The notes under the pieces are model-generated. The model saw only the letters and a program-made list of their open reading frames with translations. It did not search any database and was not told the origin of the DNA. Position numbers and translations under genes: made by a program. A stretch of 64,000 nucleotides of DNA from Synechococcus sp. MEDNS5 (GTDB lineage Bacteria > Cyanobacteriota > Cyanobacteriia > PCC-6307 > Cyanobiaceae), in assembly GCF_014279875.1 (NCBI RefSeq), contig NZ_CP047952.1:1984001-2048000 (forward strand), in the 5' to 3' direction. How positions within the stretch are numbered: the stretch's first letter is position 1; every line of letters begins with the position of its first letter. This document shows positions 35,953 to 44,066 of the stretch, piece after piece.

Positions 35953-36900
35953 GTGGTTAACGCCAGTCTTAATTGGGCCAGCATTGTTGGAATCGTGCTG
36001 GCCGTTGGTGGCGCAATGCTGTATTTCATGCGCAGCTTCAAGCCAGCGCTGGCCCGTGATTACGACGTTTTTTTTGCGGCCATTGGTCTTCTCTGCGGAG
36101 GAATTCTGTTTTTCCAGGGGTGGCGTCTGGACCCAATTCTCCAGTTCGGTCAGTTCCTCCTCGCTGGTACCACGGTCTTTTTCGCCTACGAGAGTGTGCG
36201 TCTTCGTGGTATCTCTGCAGAACAGGCCAAACGTTCGGCTTACTTCGACGATGAGCCCCCGAGCCGAGCTCCCGCCGGTGGCCTGCGTGGTGGATATGAC
36301 GAGTCCTATGAGCGCTTTGACGAACCTCAACCCCTGAGGCGCCGGTTCGCCGGCAGAGAGTTCGACGATGCTGAGCCGGAAGACCAGGACTTCTACAGAC
36401 CGCGCCGGAATCCTCGCGCTGCCATCCCTGAAGAGGCTGCAAGCCGCAGGCGAGGACGCAGCGAGGCCTCCAGCGATTGGAACGGTGATTCAGAGCAAGA
36501 TCGACGCATGGCGAGGTTCGGTAATCGTGAGGATGAAACGCGTCGCACTGGCCCCAGCTTTGGCGACCGACGCAGCCAAAGAGAGGATCAGCGCCGTGGC
36601 AGCCGACCCAATCCTGCAGCAAGTCGTTCAGCCAGTCCGACCCAAACAGTTGAACGGAGCATTGCTCCAATCCAACAGCCCCAGGGCAGCAGGCCTGTGA
36701 GCCGTTCCCAAGCCGGCGTCCCCCAAGGCACACCTCTGCGCCAAAAGGCGGAGGACGCTGCCTTCGCCCCGAGCGAACGCTCCACGCCCTCAACACCGCG
36801 TAAGCCTGCAGGACCCACTGCGGCAAGAACTGACGGTGCTGATCGCACGCCTCCACGCAGTTCCCGCCCACGGGACAACAGTTCCCGATTCGACGACTGA
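35953..36900 (+). CDS. ycf66: Ycf66 family protein
   Basis: 315 residues, GTG start. Three hydrophobic helices in the first 95 residues (SIVGIVLAVGGAMLYFMRSF, YDVFFAAIGLLCGGILFFQGWRLDPILQFGQ, FLLAGTTVFFAYESVRLRG) match Ycf66, a plastid and cyanobacterial membrane protein of uncertain role. A long disordered Arg/Pro/Ser-rich tail of about 220 residues follows, longer than the membrane part. Confidence 0.88.
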   Translation: MVNASLNWASIVGIVLAVGGAMLYFMRSFKPALARDYDVFFAAIGLLCGGILFFQGWRLDPILQFGQFLLAGTTVFFAYESVRLRGISAEQAKRSAYFDDEPPSRAPAGGLRGGYDESYERFDEPQPLRRRFAGREFDDAEPEDQDFYRPRRNPRAAIPEEAASRRRGRSEASSDWNGDSEQDRRMARFGNREDETRRTGPSFGDRRSQREDQRRGSRPNPAASRSASPTQTVERSIAPIQQPQGSRPVSRSQAGVPQGTPLRQKAEDAAFAPSERSTPSTPRKPAGPTAARTDGADRTPPRSSRPRDNSSRFDD

Positions 36901-36914
36901 AGCGCCTGATCCTG

Positions 36915-37424
36915 GTGCTTCTGCTGGCTGGTCTCACCCAAGCTGGCTGCAGCGGCCGAAGCCGTCGCGCTCCGAGTGGTCTTGTGCCAAACCAACAGCA
37001 GCAACCCAGCCTGAGTGGCGATGGCAGCAAACTGGCTGTGATCGCTGACCAACGCGGGCGCCCAACCGTGCAACTGAGGGATCTCAAGAGTGGGCAGCTT
37101 CTGCAACTCCGCCACTTTTCTCGCCACCAGCCTCACAGCTCACCGTCGCTGAGTTGGAACGGTCGCTACCTCGCCGCTGTAATTCAGCGGGGCAACCGCC
37201 GACTTGTGCTGATCGAGGACCGTCTCACAGGCCAGGCCCATCCCCTGCGTCTTCCGGCAGGACGTGATCCTGTGAACCTCAGCCTGGCACCTGATGGACG
37301 CGAACTGGCGGTTCAAACAGCCGAGCAGGGGCGCTGGCAGGTTGAGATGTTCAACCTCCGTGAACTGCTTGAACCCGATCGTCCTGGAGGGCGTTTGGAA
37401 ACCACAACCCCGCAGGAACCTTGA
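36915..37424 (+). CDS. TolB-like beta-propeller lipoprotein, first of a tandem pair
   Basis: 169 residues from GTG 36915. Upstream in-frame codons could extend the signal sequence. Hydrophobic start followed by ...LTQAGC, a near-lipobox. WD40/TolB-type repeats are visible (LSGDGSKLAVIADQRGRPTVQLRDL; LSWNGRYLAAVIQRGNRRLVLIEDR; LAPDGRELAVQTAEQGRWQVEMFNL), giving three blades, too few for a closed propeller, so oligomers or pairing with the next protein seem likely. Its stop overlaps the next start. Confidence 0.7.
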   Translation: MLLLAGLTQAGCSGRSRRAPSGLVPNQQQQPSLSGDGSKLAVIADQRGRPTVQLRDLKSGQLLQLRHFSRHQPHSSPSLSWNGRYLAAVIQRGNRRLVLIEDRLTGQAHPLRLPAGRDPVNLSLAPDGRELAVQTAEQGRWQVEMFNLRELLEPDRPGGRLETTTPQEP

Positions 37425-37912
37425 AGGGATGGTTGAGACCAGTGATCCTGGCTTCAGTGCTGGGCATCAGCATCTCGGGGTGCTCCGGCTCTGGCATGCG
37501 TCCGCAACCGGGCTTGAATTCCGCCCTGCGTCGCAGTGCAGACAGTCGCAGACAGCCAGCTCTGGGGCAGCAGTGGCTGGTGTCGGTTGCCAGCCGAAAC
37601 GGGCGGGAACGCATTGAGCTGGTGGATCTGCGCACCCGCCAACCGGTGCCTTTGCCTGGACTCAATCAAGCAGGAAGCCAGCCGGTGAGTGCGAGTGTGA
37701 GCGCCAATGGCAAGCGCATTGCTCTCGTTCGCACCCGTGAGGGACGCACAGAGCTGATGCTCTACCGACGAAGCGCTGGAGCTCTTCAGCGACTGCCCAT
37801 CGAACCGTCAGGTGTGCCGAGGGAGGTGAGCCTTGATGGCGAAGGCAAGCGTCTGGCCGTGCAGGTGAGTCGCCAAGGTCGCTGGGATGTGGATGTGATC
37901 CGACTCCCCTAA
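37421..37912 (+). CDS. TolB-like beta-propeller lipoprotein, second of a tandem pair
   Basis: 163 residues, TTG start overlapping the upstream TGA. Clear lipoprotein signal with lipobox ISGC at about 18-21. Three blade-like repeats (WLVSVASRNGRERIELVDL; VSANGKRIALVRTREGRTELMLY; LDGEGKRLAVQVSRQGRWDVDVI) parallel those of the preceding gene, so the two arose by duplication. Together they could supply six blades. Confidence 0.72.
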   Translation: MKGWLRPVILASVLGISISGCSGSGMRPQPGLNSALRRSADSRRQPALGQQWLVSVASRNGRERIELVDLRTRQPVPLPGLNQAGSQPVSASVSANGKRIALVRTREGRTELMLYRRSAGALQRLPIEPSGVPREVSLDGEGKRLAVQVSRQGRWDVDVIRLP

Positions 37913-38128
37913 TCAGCGCAGGAAACCAGCCCAATGCAGAAAGGTGTCGTGACTGATGGCTTCGACCGCCAGCACAGCGACAAAACCGATCATTGCGAAG
38001 CGTCCATTGATCCTTTCGGCGTATGCACTCCAACCAAAGGCCGGAATATCACTAGTCGTCGCACTGGGAGCAGGAGTCGACTCGGACTCAGGCCCATTAA
38101 CACTCGCGTCGGCACTACTGGTGGTCAT
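37913..38128 (-). CDS. hli: High light-inducible protein (Hli/SCP)
   Basis: 71 residues. A Ser/Pro-rich N-terminal half precedes the single chlorophyll-binding helix A-E-R-I-N-G-R-F-A-M-I-G-F-V-A-V-L-A-V-E-A, which carries the E-x-x-N-G-R-x-A-M motif of the CAB/ELIP/HLIP family. These one-helix proteins protect PSII and chlorophyll synthase under high light. It ends 1 bp after the TolB-like gene (convergent). Confidence 0.9.
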   Translation of the reverse strand: MTTSSADASVNGPESESTPAPSATTSDIPAFGWSAYAERINGRFAMIGFVAVLAVEAISHDTFLHWAGFLR

Positions 38129-38137
38129 GCGTAGGGA

Positions 38138-40123
38138 TCAGGAATGTCCAAAGTCATAGCTGGCGGCGGGGAGGAGCTGCCATCCACCCTGACCATCCAG
38201 AGCCAAAACAGTGTCGTGAAACGACTTAAGCGTAGGCCTATGACCAATGCTGATCACGGATAGATCGCGCTGGCGCAGGAGCTTGTAAAGACGATCTTCC
38301 GTGGCAACATCGAGGGCACTTGTGGCTTCGTCCAGCACCACGAAACGCGGTGCATTGAGAAGCAAGCGACCGAAGGCGAGGCGCTGCTGCTCACCCAGCG
38401 ACAAAATTCTCGGCCAATCTTGCTTCACATCCAGATCGGGATAGCGGCTGACCAAACCCCCGAGATTGACTTCCTCGAGCACATGGCGCAGCTGGTCATC
38501 GCTGTAGCGACTTTCATCGGTGGGATAACAAAGTTGCTCGCGCAACGATCCCAGCAGCATGTAGGGCTTCTGAGGGATAAAAAGGAGATCTCCCATGGCG
38601 GGACGCTCCACCTCCCCGTGGCTTGGCGCCCAAAGACCGCTGATCATGCGTAGGAGCGATGTCTTGCCGCAACCGGAGGGTCCGACAACCAGCAAACGGT
38701 CAGCCTCTCCAACACTGAGGCTGAGATCACGCAAGATCGGCAAGTCACTCCCTGGAGGCGTGAGATCGGCATGACGAACCACGATGGCGTTGGACGCCTG
38801 CTGGACGATCGACGTATCAATGGAGTCGCGACTGACTTGTTCAACCTGACTCTGGAATCCTTCAAGACGTGTCACACCCGCTGTGAACTTGGCGAGCTCA
38901 TCAATGCGGTTGACAACAAACAACAGCGAGCCTTCAACCATGTTGAAAGCAAAGCCAGCCTGCACAAAACGCCCATAATCTATCTCTCCGGCGAAATACG
39001 GTCCGGCCATGATCAGATACGGGAAAAAGACACCGGCATATCCCACGGATCGCTGCATGGCGCTGATAATCACCTGCCATACAATCAAAAGATTGAAGTT
39101 GCTAACGACTGTGCCCAGTCTTCGTGTGGTTTCCTGTTTCTCCGGCTCTTCTCCTGAATAAAAAGCAATGGATTCAGCATTATTGCGGATATGAACCAGT
39201 CCGTAGCGGAAATTTGCTTCATAACGAAGCTGGTCAAAGTTGATCCGAACCAGACGTCGACCTGCATAAACAAGCAATGCGGTCGTGAAGAGAGCATAGG
39301 CAAAAAGTGAAAAAGTCAACCTCTGACTGATACTCCAAAGAATAATAATATTCAAAGAAAATGTCAGAACAGCATCAAAGATTCCAAGCGTAAACAGAAG
39401 GCTTTGCTCCGTAAAAGCCTTGACATCGTCAGTGATTCGCTGGTCGGGATTATCAAGACCGGTTGCCTGCTCATCATTGGGATTCAAGATGTAATAGGCC
39501 CTGTTACTCAAGTATTCATCGATCAATCCACTCGACAACCACTCGCGCCAAATCAGTCCCAACTTGGCCGTAAAGTAAATCTGAGCCGTGCGGATCGGCA
39601 ACGCGACAACAAAACAAGTTGCGTAAATAGCAAGAATCCGATTAAAACCAGCTTCCTGCTTGGCCACCAAGGCATTGGTGATATCACGCGCAATAAATCC
39701 AATACCAGCATTAATTCCATTCACCGTGAGCAGCATCAAAACAATGGCGCCAAGCAGAAGCCAGTGCAGCCAACGCCTGTTGCGCAGCTGCTGACGCATC
39801 AACAGGAATGAGCCTGCCCCAAGCAGGAACAATGCTGAAAAAACAATGCCCCACCAACCGCTCCATATGCCATCAATCGTGGTGCTGATGCCACCGAAAT
39901 ATTTCGCTGTTAGCGCTGGGAGCAGCTGCTCAGAAAGATTGATCAGGCCGGTCAGAGCGACCAGCACAAGCCCACCAACGCAGAAGAGAAGTGACAGCAG
40001 CAGCCCAGAGAACTGCCAGCCCGTGGCCTGATCGAGGGGGAGGAAAAATGGCTGCGCGAGGTTACGGAGCCTTCTCAGCTGGCCTGACAAGCCAGACACA
40101 GGAGCCATGGAGGGAGTGATCAT
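38138..40123 (-). CDS. ABC transporter with fused membrane and ATPase domains (SbmA/BacA or ABCD type)
   Basis: 661 residues. The N-terminal membrane domain has about six helices (first 380 residues) with the family motif around E-W-L-S-S-G-L-I-D-E-Y-L-S-N-R-A-Y-Y, typical of the SbmA/BacA/YddA and ABCD fatty-acyl groups. The ATPase domain has Walker A GPSGCGKTS (about 490), signature LSLGEQQRLAFGR and Walker B FVVLDEATSALD. It works as a homodimer. The substrate in cyanobacteria is unknown. Its middle section is somewhat AT-richer than flanking genes. Confidence 0.85.
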   Translation of the reverse strand: MITPSMAPVSGLSGQLRRLRNLAQPFFLPLDQATGWQFSGLLLSLLFCVGGLVLVALTGLINLSEQLLPALTAKYFGGISTTIDGIWSGWWGIVFSALFLLGAGSFLLMRQQLRNRRWLHWLLLGAIVLMLLTVNGINAGIGFIARDITNALVAKQEAGFNRILAIYATCFVVALPIRTAQIYFTAKLGLIWREWLSSGLIDEYLSNRAYYILNPNDEQATGLDNPDQRITDDVKAFTEQSLLFTLGIFDAVLTFSLNIIILWSISQRLTFSLFAYALFTTALLVYAGRRLVRINFDQLRYEANFRYGLVHIRNNAESIAFYSGEEPEKQETTRRLGTVVSNFNLLIVWQVIISAMQRSVGYAGVFFPYLIMAGPYFAGEIDYGRFVQAGFAFNMVEGSLLFVVNRIDELAKFTAGVTRLEGFQSQVEQVSRDSIDTSIVQQASNAIVVRHADLTPPGSDLPILRDLSLSVGEADRLLVVGPSGCGKTSLLRMISGLWAPSHGEVERPAMGDLLFIPQKPYMLLGSLREQLCYPTDESRYSDDQLRHVLEEVNLGGLVSRYPDLDVKQDWPRILSLGEQQRLAFGRLLLNAPRFVVLDEATSALDVATEDRLYKLLRQRDLSVISIGHRPTLKSFHDTVLALDGQGGWQLLPAASYDFGHS

Positions 40124-40147
40124 GACGGCATTCTGACCAGCTCAGCC

Positions 40148-40489
40148 CTAGCCGGGCGGCCATGCGAGCTCACGACCACCGATCACATGCACATGCAGGT
40201 GAAACACGGTCTGGCCAGCGCCCGCTCCGGTATTGATCACGGTGCGCCAGTCCTCCAGTCCCTCCTGCTGGGCAACCTGCGCAGCCACCAGCATGAGGTG
40301 ACCGAGCAAGGAGGCGTGCTGGTCCTGCGCCTCACGCAGACTTGGAATCGGATCACGGGGAATCACCAACACGTGAACCGGTGCCTGGGGGGAGACATCC
40401 CGGAAGGCAAGGCAGCGATCGTCGCTGTAGACCTCATCACAGGGAATCTCACCCCGCAGGATGCGGGCAAAAATCGTGTCCTCGGCCAT
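40148..40489 (-). CDS. HIT family nucleotide hydrolase (HINT-like)
   Basis: 113 residues. The histidine triad H-L-H-V-H-V-I-G-G near the C-terminus and an N-terminal D-T-I-F-A-R-I-L-R-G-E-I-P motif identify a HINT-type phosphoramidase that hydrolyses AMP-lysine and aminoacyl-adenylates. Divergent from the ComM-like gene, with a 70-bp gap for promoters. Confidence 0.93.
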   Translation of the reverse strand: MAEDTIFARILRGEIPCDEVYSDDRCLAFRDVSPQAPVHVLVIPRDPIPSLREAQDQHASLLGHLMLVAAQVAQQEGLEDWRTVINTGAGAGQTVFHLHVHVIGGRELAWPPG

Positions 40490-40559
40490 GGCACTGGGCT
40501 CGTTGGAGAAAGGAATGCGACGGCCTGGGCATTGGATCCCTGAACCGTTTCAACCATGA

Positions 40560-42140
40560 ATGCTTGCACGTTGCCTCAGCGCTTCGCTCCTTGGAATCGA
40601 CGCCAGACCGGTCACCGTGGAGGTGGACCTTGCCCCTGGCCTACCAGGACTGCAATTGGTGGGACTGGCTGATACGGCCATCCAGGAATCCAAAGAACGG
40701 GTGCGCGCGGCCCTGCGCAATAGCGGCTTCCGTGGCCCCCTGGTGAAGGTGGTGGTCAATCTGGCGCCGGCTGATCTGCGCAAGGAAGGTCCTTGCTTTG
40801 ATCTGCCGATTGCCCTTGGCCTGCTGATCGCGAGCGGGCAACTGGATTCACCCTGCCTGAAGGGCCTCTGGAGCGCAGGAGAACTGGGCCTGGACGGCCG
40901 CCTGCGGCCATGCCGAGGAATCCTTGCCATTGCCTGCCTGGCGAAATCCATGGGAGCCCGCGGCCTGCTGGTCGCTGCCGAAGATGCGTCAGAGGCCGCA
41001 CTGGTGAAGGGCCTCAGGGTGACCGCTGCGGCATCGCTGAAGGAACTGGTGAACCTCCTCCGCGCCAGCGACCTGGTGCAGACCGCGGCACGGGCCCAAC
41101 AGCAAACCCCGAGAGATCAGTGCGCTGCTGCGGAGCCAACGACGGCACCACATCTCCTGAATCTGCCGGCTCAACATCTGGCCCGCCAAGGACTGGCCCT
41201 CTCGGCTATTGGTGGCCATCACCTGTTGATGGTGGGTCCTCCGGGGTGCGGCAAGACCCTGCTCGCGCAGCAATTGCCAGCTCTGCTGCCTCCTCTCAAC
41301 GATGACGAAGCTCTCGAAATCACCAGGCTGCACTCGATCGCAGGGCTGCCTCGCAGCGAGGAGCAGCTGATCCGCCAACGGCCGTTCCGGGCTCCGCACC
41401 ACAACGCCTCAGCCGCTGCATTGCTGGGTGGAGGCGCGAATCCCAGACCTGGAGAACTGAGCCTCGCCCATGGAGGTGTGCTGTTTCTCGATGAGCTGGG
41501 AGAGTTCCCACGTGCAGTGCTTGATCAGTTGCGGCAACCGCTCGAAGAGGGCGTACTGATGCTGAGCCGCGCCCGGGTGCGTTGTGCCTTCCCCTGCAGA
41601 GTCACCCTGGTGGCAGCTACCAATCCATGCCCCTGTGGCTGGCATGGAGATCCTCGCTGCCGCTGCAGCGAATCCCAAGTGAAACGCTATTGGCACAGGA
41701 TGTCGGGTGCCTTGCTCGATCGGCTGGATCTGCAGCTGCAACTGGAACCCCCGGCAGCGGACTCCCTGCGTCACGTGATCGAAGAGCGCCACGGATCCAT
41801 CGACAGTGACCATCTGCCCGCGACGATCGAAGCAGCACGCCGGCAGATGCATCAACGCAACCCGAACAAATGCAGCAATCGTGACCTCACCACCGCTGAC
41901 CTCAAACGGCACGGAGCGTTCAAGTCAGAGACCCTCACATCCTGGGAGCAGGTGCTGAAGGCGCGTCGGCTCAGCCTGCGCAGCGGCTTGAAGCTTCTGA
42001 AAGTGTCACGCACCATTGCGGACTTAGCGGGTCAAGGAGACGTAACCGTGGATCACCTTGCAACAGCGCTGTGTTTTCGCAGCTTCGACGATCAGACCCA
42101 GGACGGGTCAGCACACCACCACCCTCACGGAGCTCACTGA
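40560..42140 (+). CDS. comM: YifB/ComM family Mg-chelatase-like AAA+ ATPase
   Basis: 526 residues. The N-terminal ChlI-like extension (LPGLQLVGLADTAIQESKERVRAAL) is followed by AAA+ Walker A GPPGCGKT (about 222), Walker B VLFLDELGEF and the C-terminal Mg-chelatase subdomain with a zinc-like C-P-C-G-x...C-R-C-S cluster. ComM is the hexameric branch-migration helicase of natural transformation in proteobacteria. Cyanobacterial orthologues are likely to act the same way. Confidence 0.9.
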   Translation: MLARCLSASLLGIDARPVTVEVDLAPGLPGLQLVGLADTAIQESKERVRAALRNSGFRGPLVKVVVNLAPADLRKEGPCFDLPIALGLLIASGQLDSPCLKGLWSAGELGLDGRLRPCRGILAIACLAKSMGARGLLVAAEDASEAALVKGLRVTAAASLKELVNLLRASDLVQTAARAQQQTPRDQCAAAEPTTAPHLLNLPAQHLARQGLALSAIGGHHLLMVGPPGCGKTLLAQQLPALLPPLNDDEALEITRLHSIAGLPRSEEQLIRQRPFRAPHHNASAAALLGGGANPRPGELSLAHGGVLFLDELGEFPRAVLDQLRQPLEEGVLMLSRARVRCAFPCRVTLVAATNPCPCGWHGDPRCRCSESQVKRYWHRMSGALLDRLDLQLQLEPPAADSLRHVIEERHGSIDSDHLPATIEAARRQMHQRNPNKCSNRDLTTADLKRHGAFKSETLTSWEQVLKARRLSLRSGLKLLKVSRTIADLAGQGDVTVDHLATALCFRSFDDQTQDGSAHHHPHGAH

Positions 42141-42355
42141 GGACGATCTTTGTAGGGCTGCGGTCCAATGGTTGGCGGCTGATTCAGCCTCTCTTCACGT
42201 GGATTGCCCATGGCGTGGGAGAGGGTTTCAGCAACCCAGTGGCGGAATTCCTTCAGCGTCTGACCCATTGTTCACACCTCACGTTCTCCCTTCAGTCTCA
42301 AGCCAACGTGAGGTTGTGCCAACAAGTTGAAGTACCGGTTTCCCGGACAGCAAAC

Positions 42356-42526
42356 TCAACGACGGCGGCGGCGCTGCTGGGCCTTGCGCTTGTACTTCTC
42401 GATGGGCGTTTCGTGGTGACGCAGACGCTTGAGATCAGCGAAGATGCCGGCCTTGGAGACCTGGCGCTTGAAGCGACGCAGGGCTGATTCAATGCCTTCG
42501 TTTTCTCCGACCGTGACCTGAGTCAT
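42356..42526 (-). CDS. rpsU: 30S ribosomal protein S21
   Basis: 56 residues ([20 protein letters not shown]...). S21 hallmarks are the E-x-x-x-x-A-L-R-R-F-K-R motif, a central L-K-R-L-R-H-H-E and a closing Q-Q-R-R-R-R-R tail. The 215-bp gap to the ComM-like gene (42141-42355) shows no gene. A convergent arrangement. Confidence 0.95.
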   Translation of the reverse strand: MTQVTVGENEGIESALRRFKRQVSKAGIFADLKRLRHHETPIEKYKRKAQQRRRRR

Positions 42527-42570
42527 GCAACCTGCAGGGATATCCAGCTCAACAACTTAGCAAGCCGAGG

Positions 42571-43137
42571 TCAGGGCGCTTCTGCTGCAGGGGCGGCATC
42601 CCTGTACACATACAGATGGCCCAAGGTGCGTTTGCCGTACTGGCGACGCATCAGACGCCAGCCGGGCTCCAGTACCAACTGAATGAAGCCATTGCCGGCC
42701 CCACCTGCCTTGGCGATCAGATAGGTGGATTGAGCAGGATCCCGGGTTGGCACGGCCATGAGCTGCACATCGTTCGCCGACTTGATCACCGACAGCCGGT
42801 AACGGGTACCCAGGTCATCGCCCCCAATCCGCAGCGAATAACCGTTGCCATCGATGTACCGATTGCAAATTCCGGTGAAATCAAAGGTGGCAAGCATCGG
42901 ATTCACCACAGCCGGAGCACTTCCCGACATCTCAAAACAAGGTCTGGCGTTGGTGCGCTGCTCATAGATATTCAGCTGAGCACTGGATCCACTGCCGATC
43001 GGTGCCGCCACCATCACAAATTTCGTCTGATCCACTTCAGACGTGGTGAACAGGGAACCCTGAGCCCTGGCCGGAGAAGTCAGGCCGGAAGCCACCGCGG
43101 CGGTGAGAACGGCAGCAACGATCCGGAAACGGGCCAT
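42571..43137 (-). CDS. DUF3747 family exported protein
   Basis: 188 residues from ATG 43137 (a TTG three codons earlier is possible). Sec signal at about 1-26 (ending PARAQG), then a single beta-rich domain with C-F-E and I-C-N-R-Y-I-D-G-N-G-Y-S-L-R-I-G-G-D-D-L-G-x-R-Y, the pattern of DUF3747, an exported cyanobacterial family of unknown role. Two cysteines may pair. It ends 45 bp from the rpsU start on the same strand. Confidence 0.78.
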   Translation of the reverse strand: MARFRIVAAVLTAAVASGLTSPARAQGSLFTTSEVDQTKFVMVAAPIGSGSSAQLNIYEQRTNARPCFEMSGSAPAVVNPMLATFDFTGICNRYIDGNGYSLRIGGDDLGTRYRLSVIKSANDVQLMAVPTRDPAQSTYLIAKAGGAGNGFIQLVLEPGWRLMRRQYGKRTLGHLYVYRDAAPAAEAP

Positions 43138-43195
43138 TCGGAACAAGGTGATGTCCCTGGATGGTAAAAGTCCTGAGCGGGTTCAGCTGCCCTGA

Positions 43196-43387
43196 TCAGG
43201 CCGGTTTGTTGAGCCGAATCGCAACCAGAAGTGACCCGATGGTGGCCGGAAGGCTGAGCCCGAGAATCAAACGCGTGAGGCGGACACCGAGGTCTGGATC
43301 GCCGTAGGCCAGCTCGAACACACAACCGGTGGCAGCGATTCCAAGAACGCAGGCCAGGGCCAGGAACAGGCCTGATAGGGGTTTCAT
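43196..43387 (-). CDS. Small two-helix membrane protein
   Basis: 63 residues from ATG 43387 (ATG 43393 two codons earlier is equally possible). Helices at about 5-27 and 37-57 are separated by Y-G-D-P-D-L-G-V-R-L-T-R. A picocyanobacterial type of small membrane protein with no assigned function. It starts 10 bp after the deformylase stop and is probably in the same transcript. Confidence 0.6.
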   Translation of the reverse strand: MKPLSGLFLALACVLGIAATGCVFELAYGDPDLGVRLTRLILGLSLPATIGSLLVAIRLNKPA

Positions 43388-43397
43388 CGGCATGGCG

Positions 43398-44003
43398 TCA
43401 GGCCAGAGAGCGAACGTCATTGGTCCGGAAGCCATGGTCCTTGAGTTCCTTGCTCAGACCTCCGGCATCGGTCACCCGGTCAACGAACAAAACACCGGTG
43501 AGATGGTCCATTTCGTGCTGAATGCATCGGGCCATCAAGCCATCGGCTTTCATGGTTCTCGGCCGCCCCATCTCATCGCGAAAACTCACCTGAACGGCGC
43601 TGGGGCGCACCACATCCAGATACACCCCTGGAATACTCAGGCAACCTTCCTCGTAGGTGTCGAGGCTTGCACTGGCAGAGATGATCTCCGGATTGATGAG
43701 CACCAGCGGTGGCGAGCTGGCTGTTTCCGGATCCAGATCAATCACAAGCAGCTGCTGGTGAACGCCAACCTGGGGAGCCGCCAAGCCGATGCCTCGGGCC
43801 GTGTACATGCTGCGCAGCATGTCGCGCGCCAGATCACGCACGGTTTCATCCACCTTGCCGATGCGCCGGGCATCCAGCCGCAGCACGTCGTCTCCGAGGG
43901 TATGGATCTGCAGAGGCGCAGTCTCCAGAGGCTCTTTCGGAACGGCCACCGGAGAACCCGCCTTCTCGGCCGATCGTGCCAATTGGGCAAAGCTCCTGGC
44001 CAA
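43398..44003 (-). CDS. def: Peptide deformylase
   Basis: 201 residues, TTG start. All three metal motifs are present: G-I-G-L-A-A-P-Q-V-G (about 71-80), E-G-C-L-S-I-P-G and Q-H-E-M-D-H-L. It removes formyl groups from nascent proteins. The N-terminal extension of about 35 residues is typical of type 1B cyanobacterial and plastid enzymes. Divergent from the S9 peptidase gene. Confidence 0.94.
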   Translation of the reverse strand: MARSFAQLARSAEKAGSPVAVPKEPLETAPLQIHTLGDDVLRLDARRIGKVDETVRDLARDMLRSMYTARGIGLAAPQVGVHQQLLVIDLDPETASSPPLVLINPEIISASASLDTYEEGCLSIPGVYLDVVRPSAVQVSFRDEMGRPRTMKADGLMARCIQHEMDHLTGVLFVDRVTDAGGLSKELKDHGFRTNDVRSLA

Positions 44004-44066
44004 GACCTTTCCTTCAATCTGCTGTGTTGATCTTAAGCAGTCCCTTCAACAGTCGGATCGCGCGCC

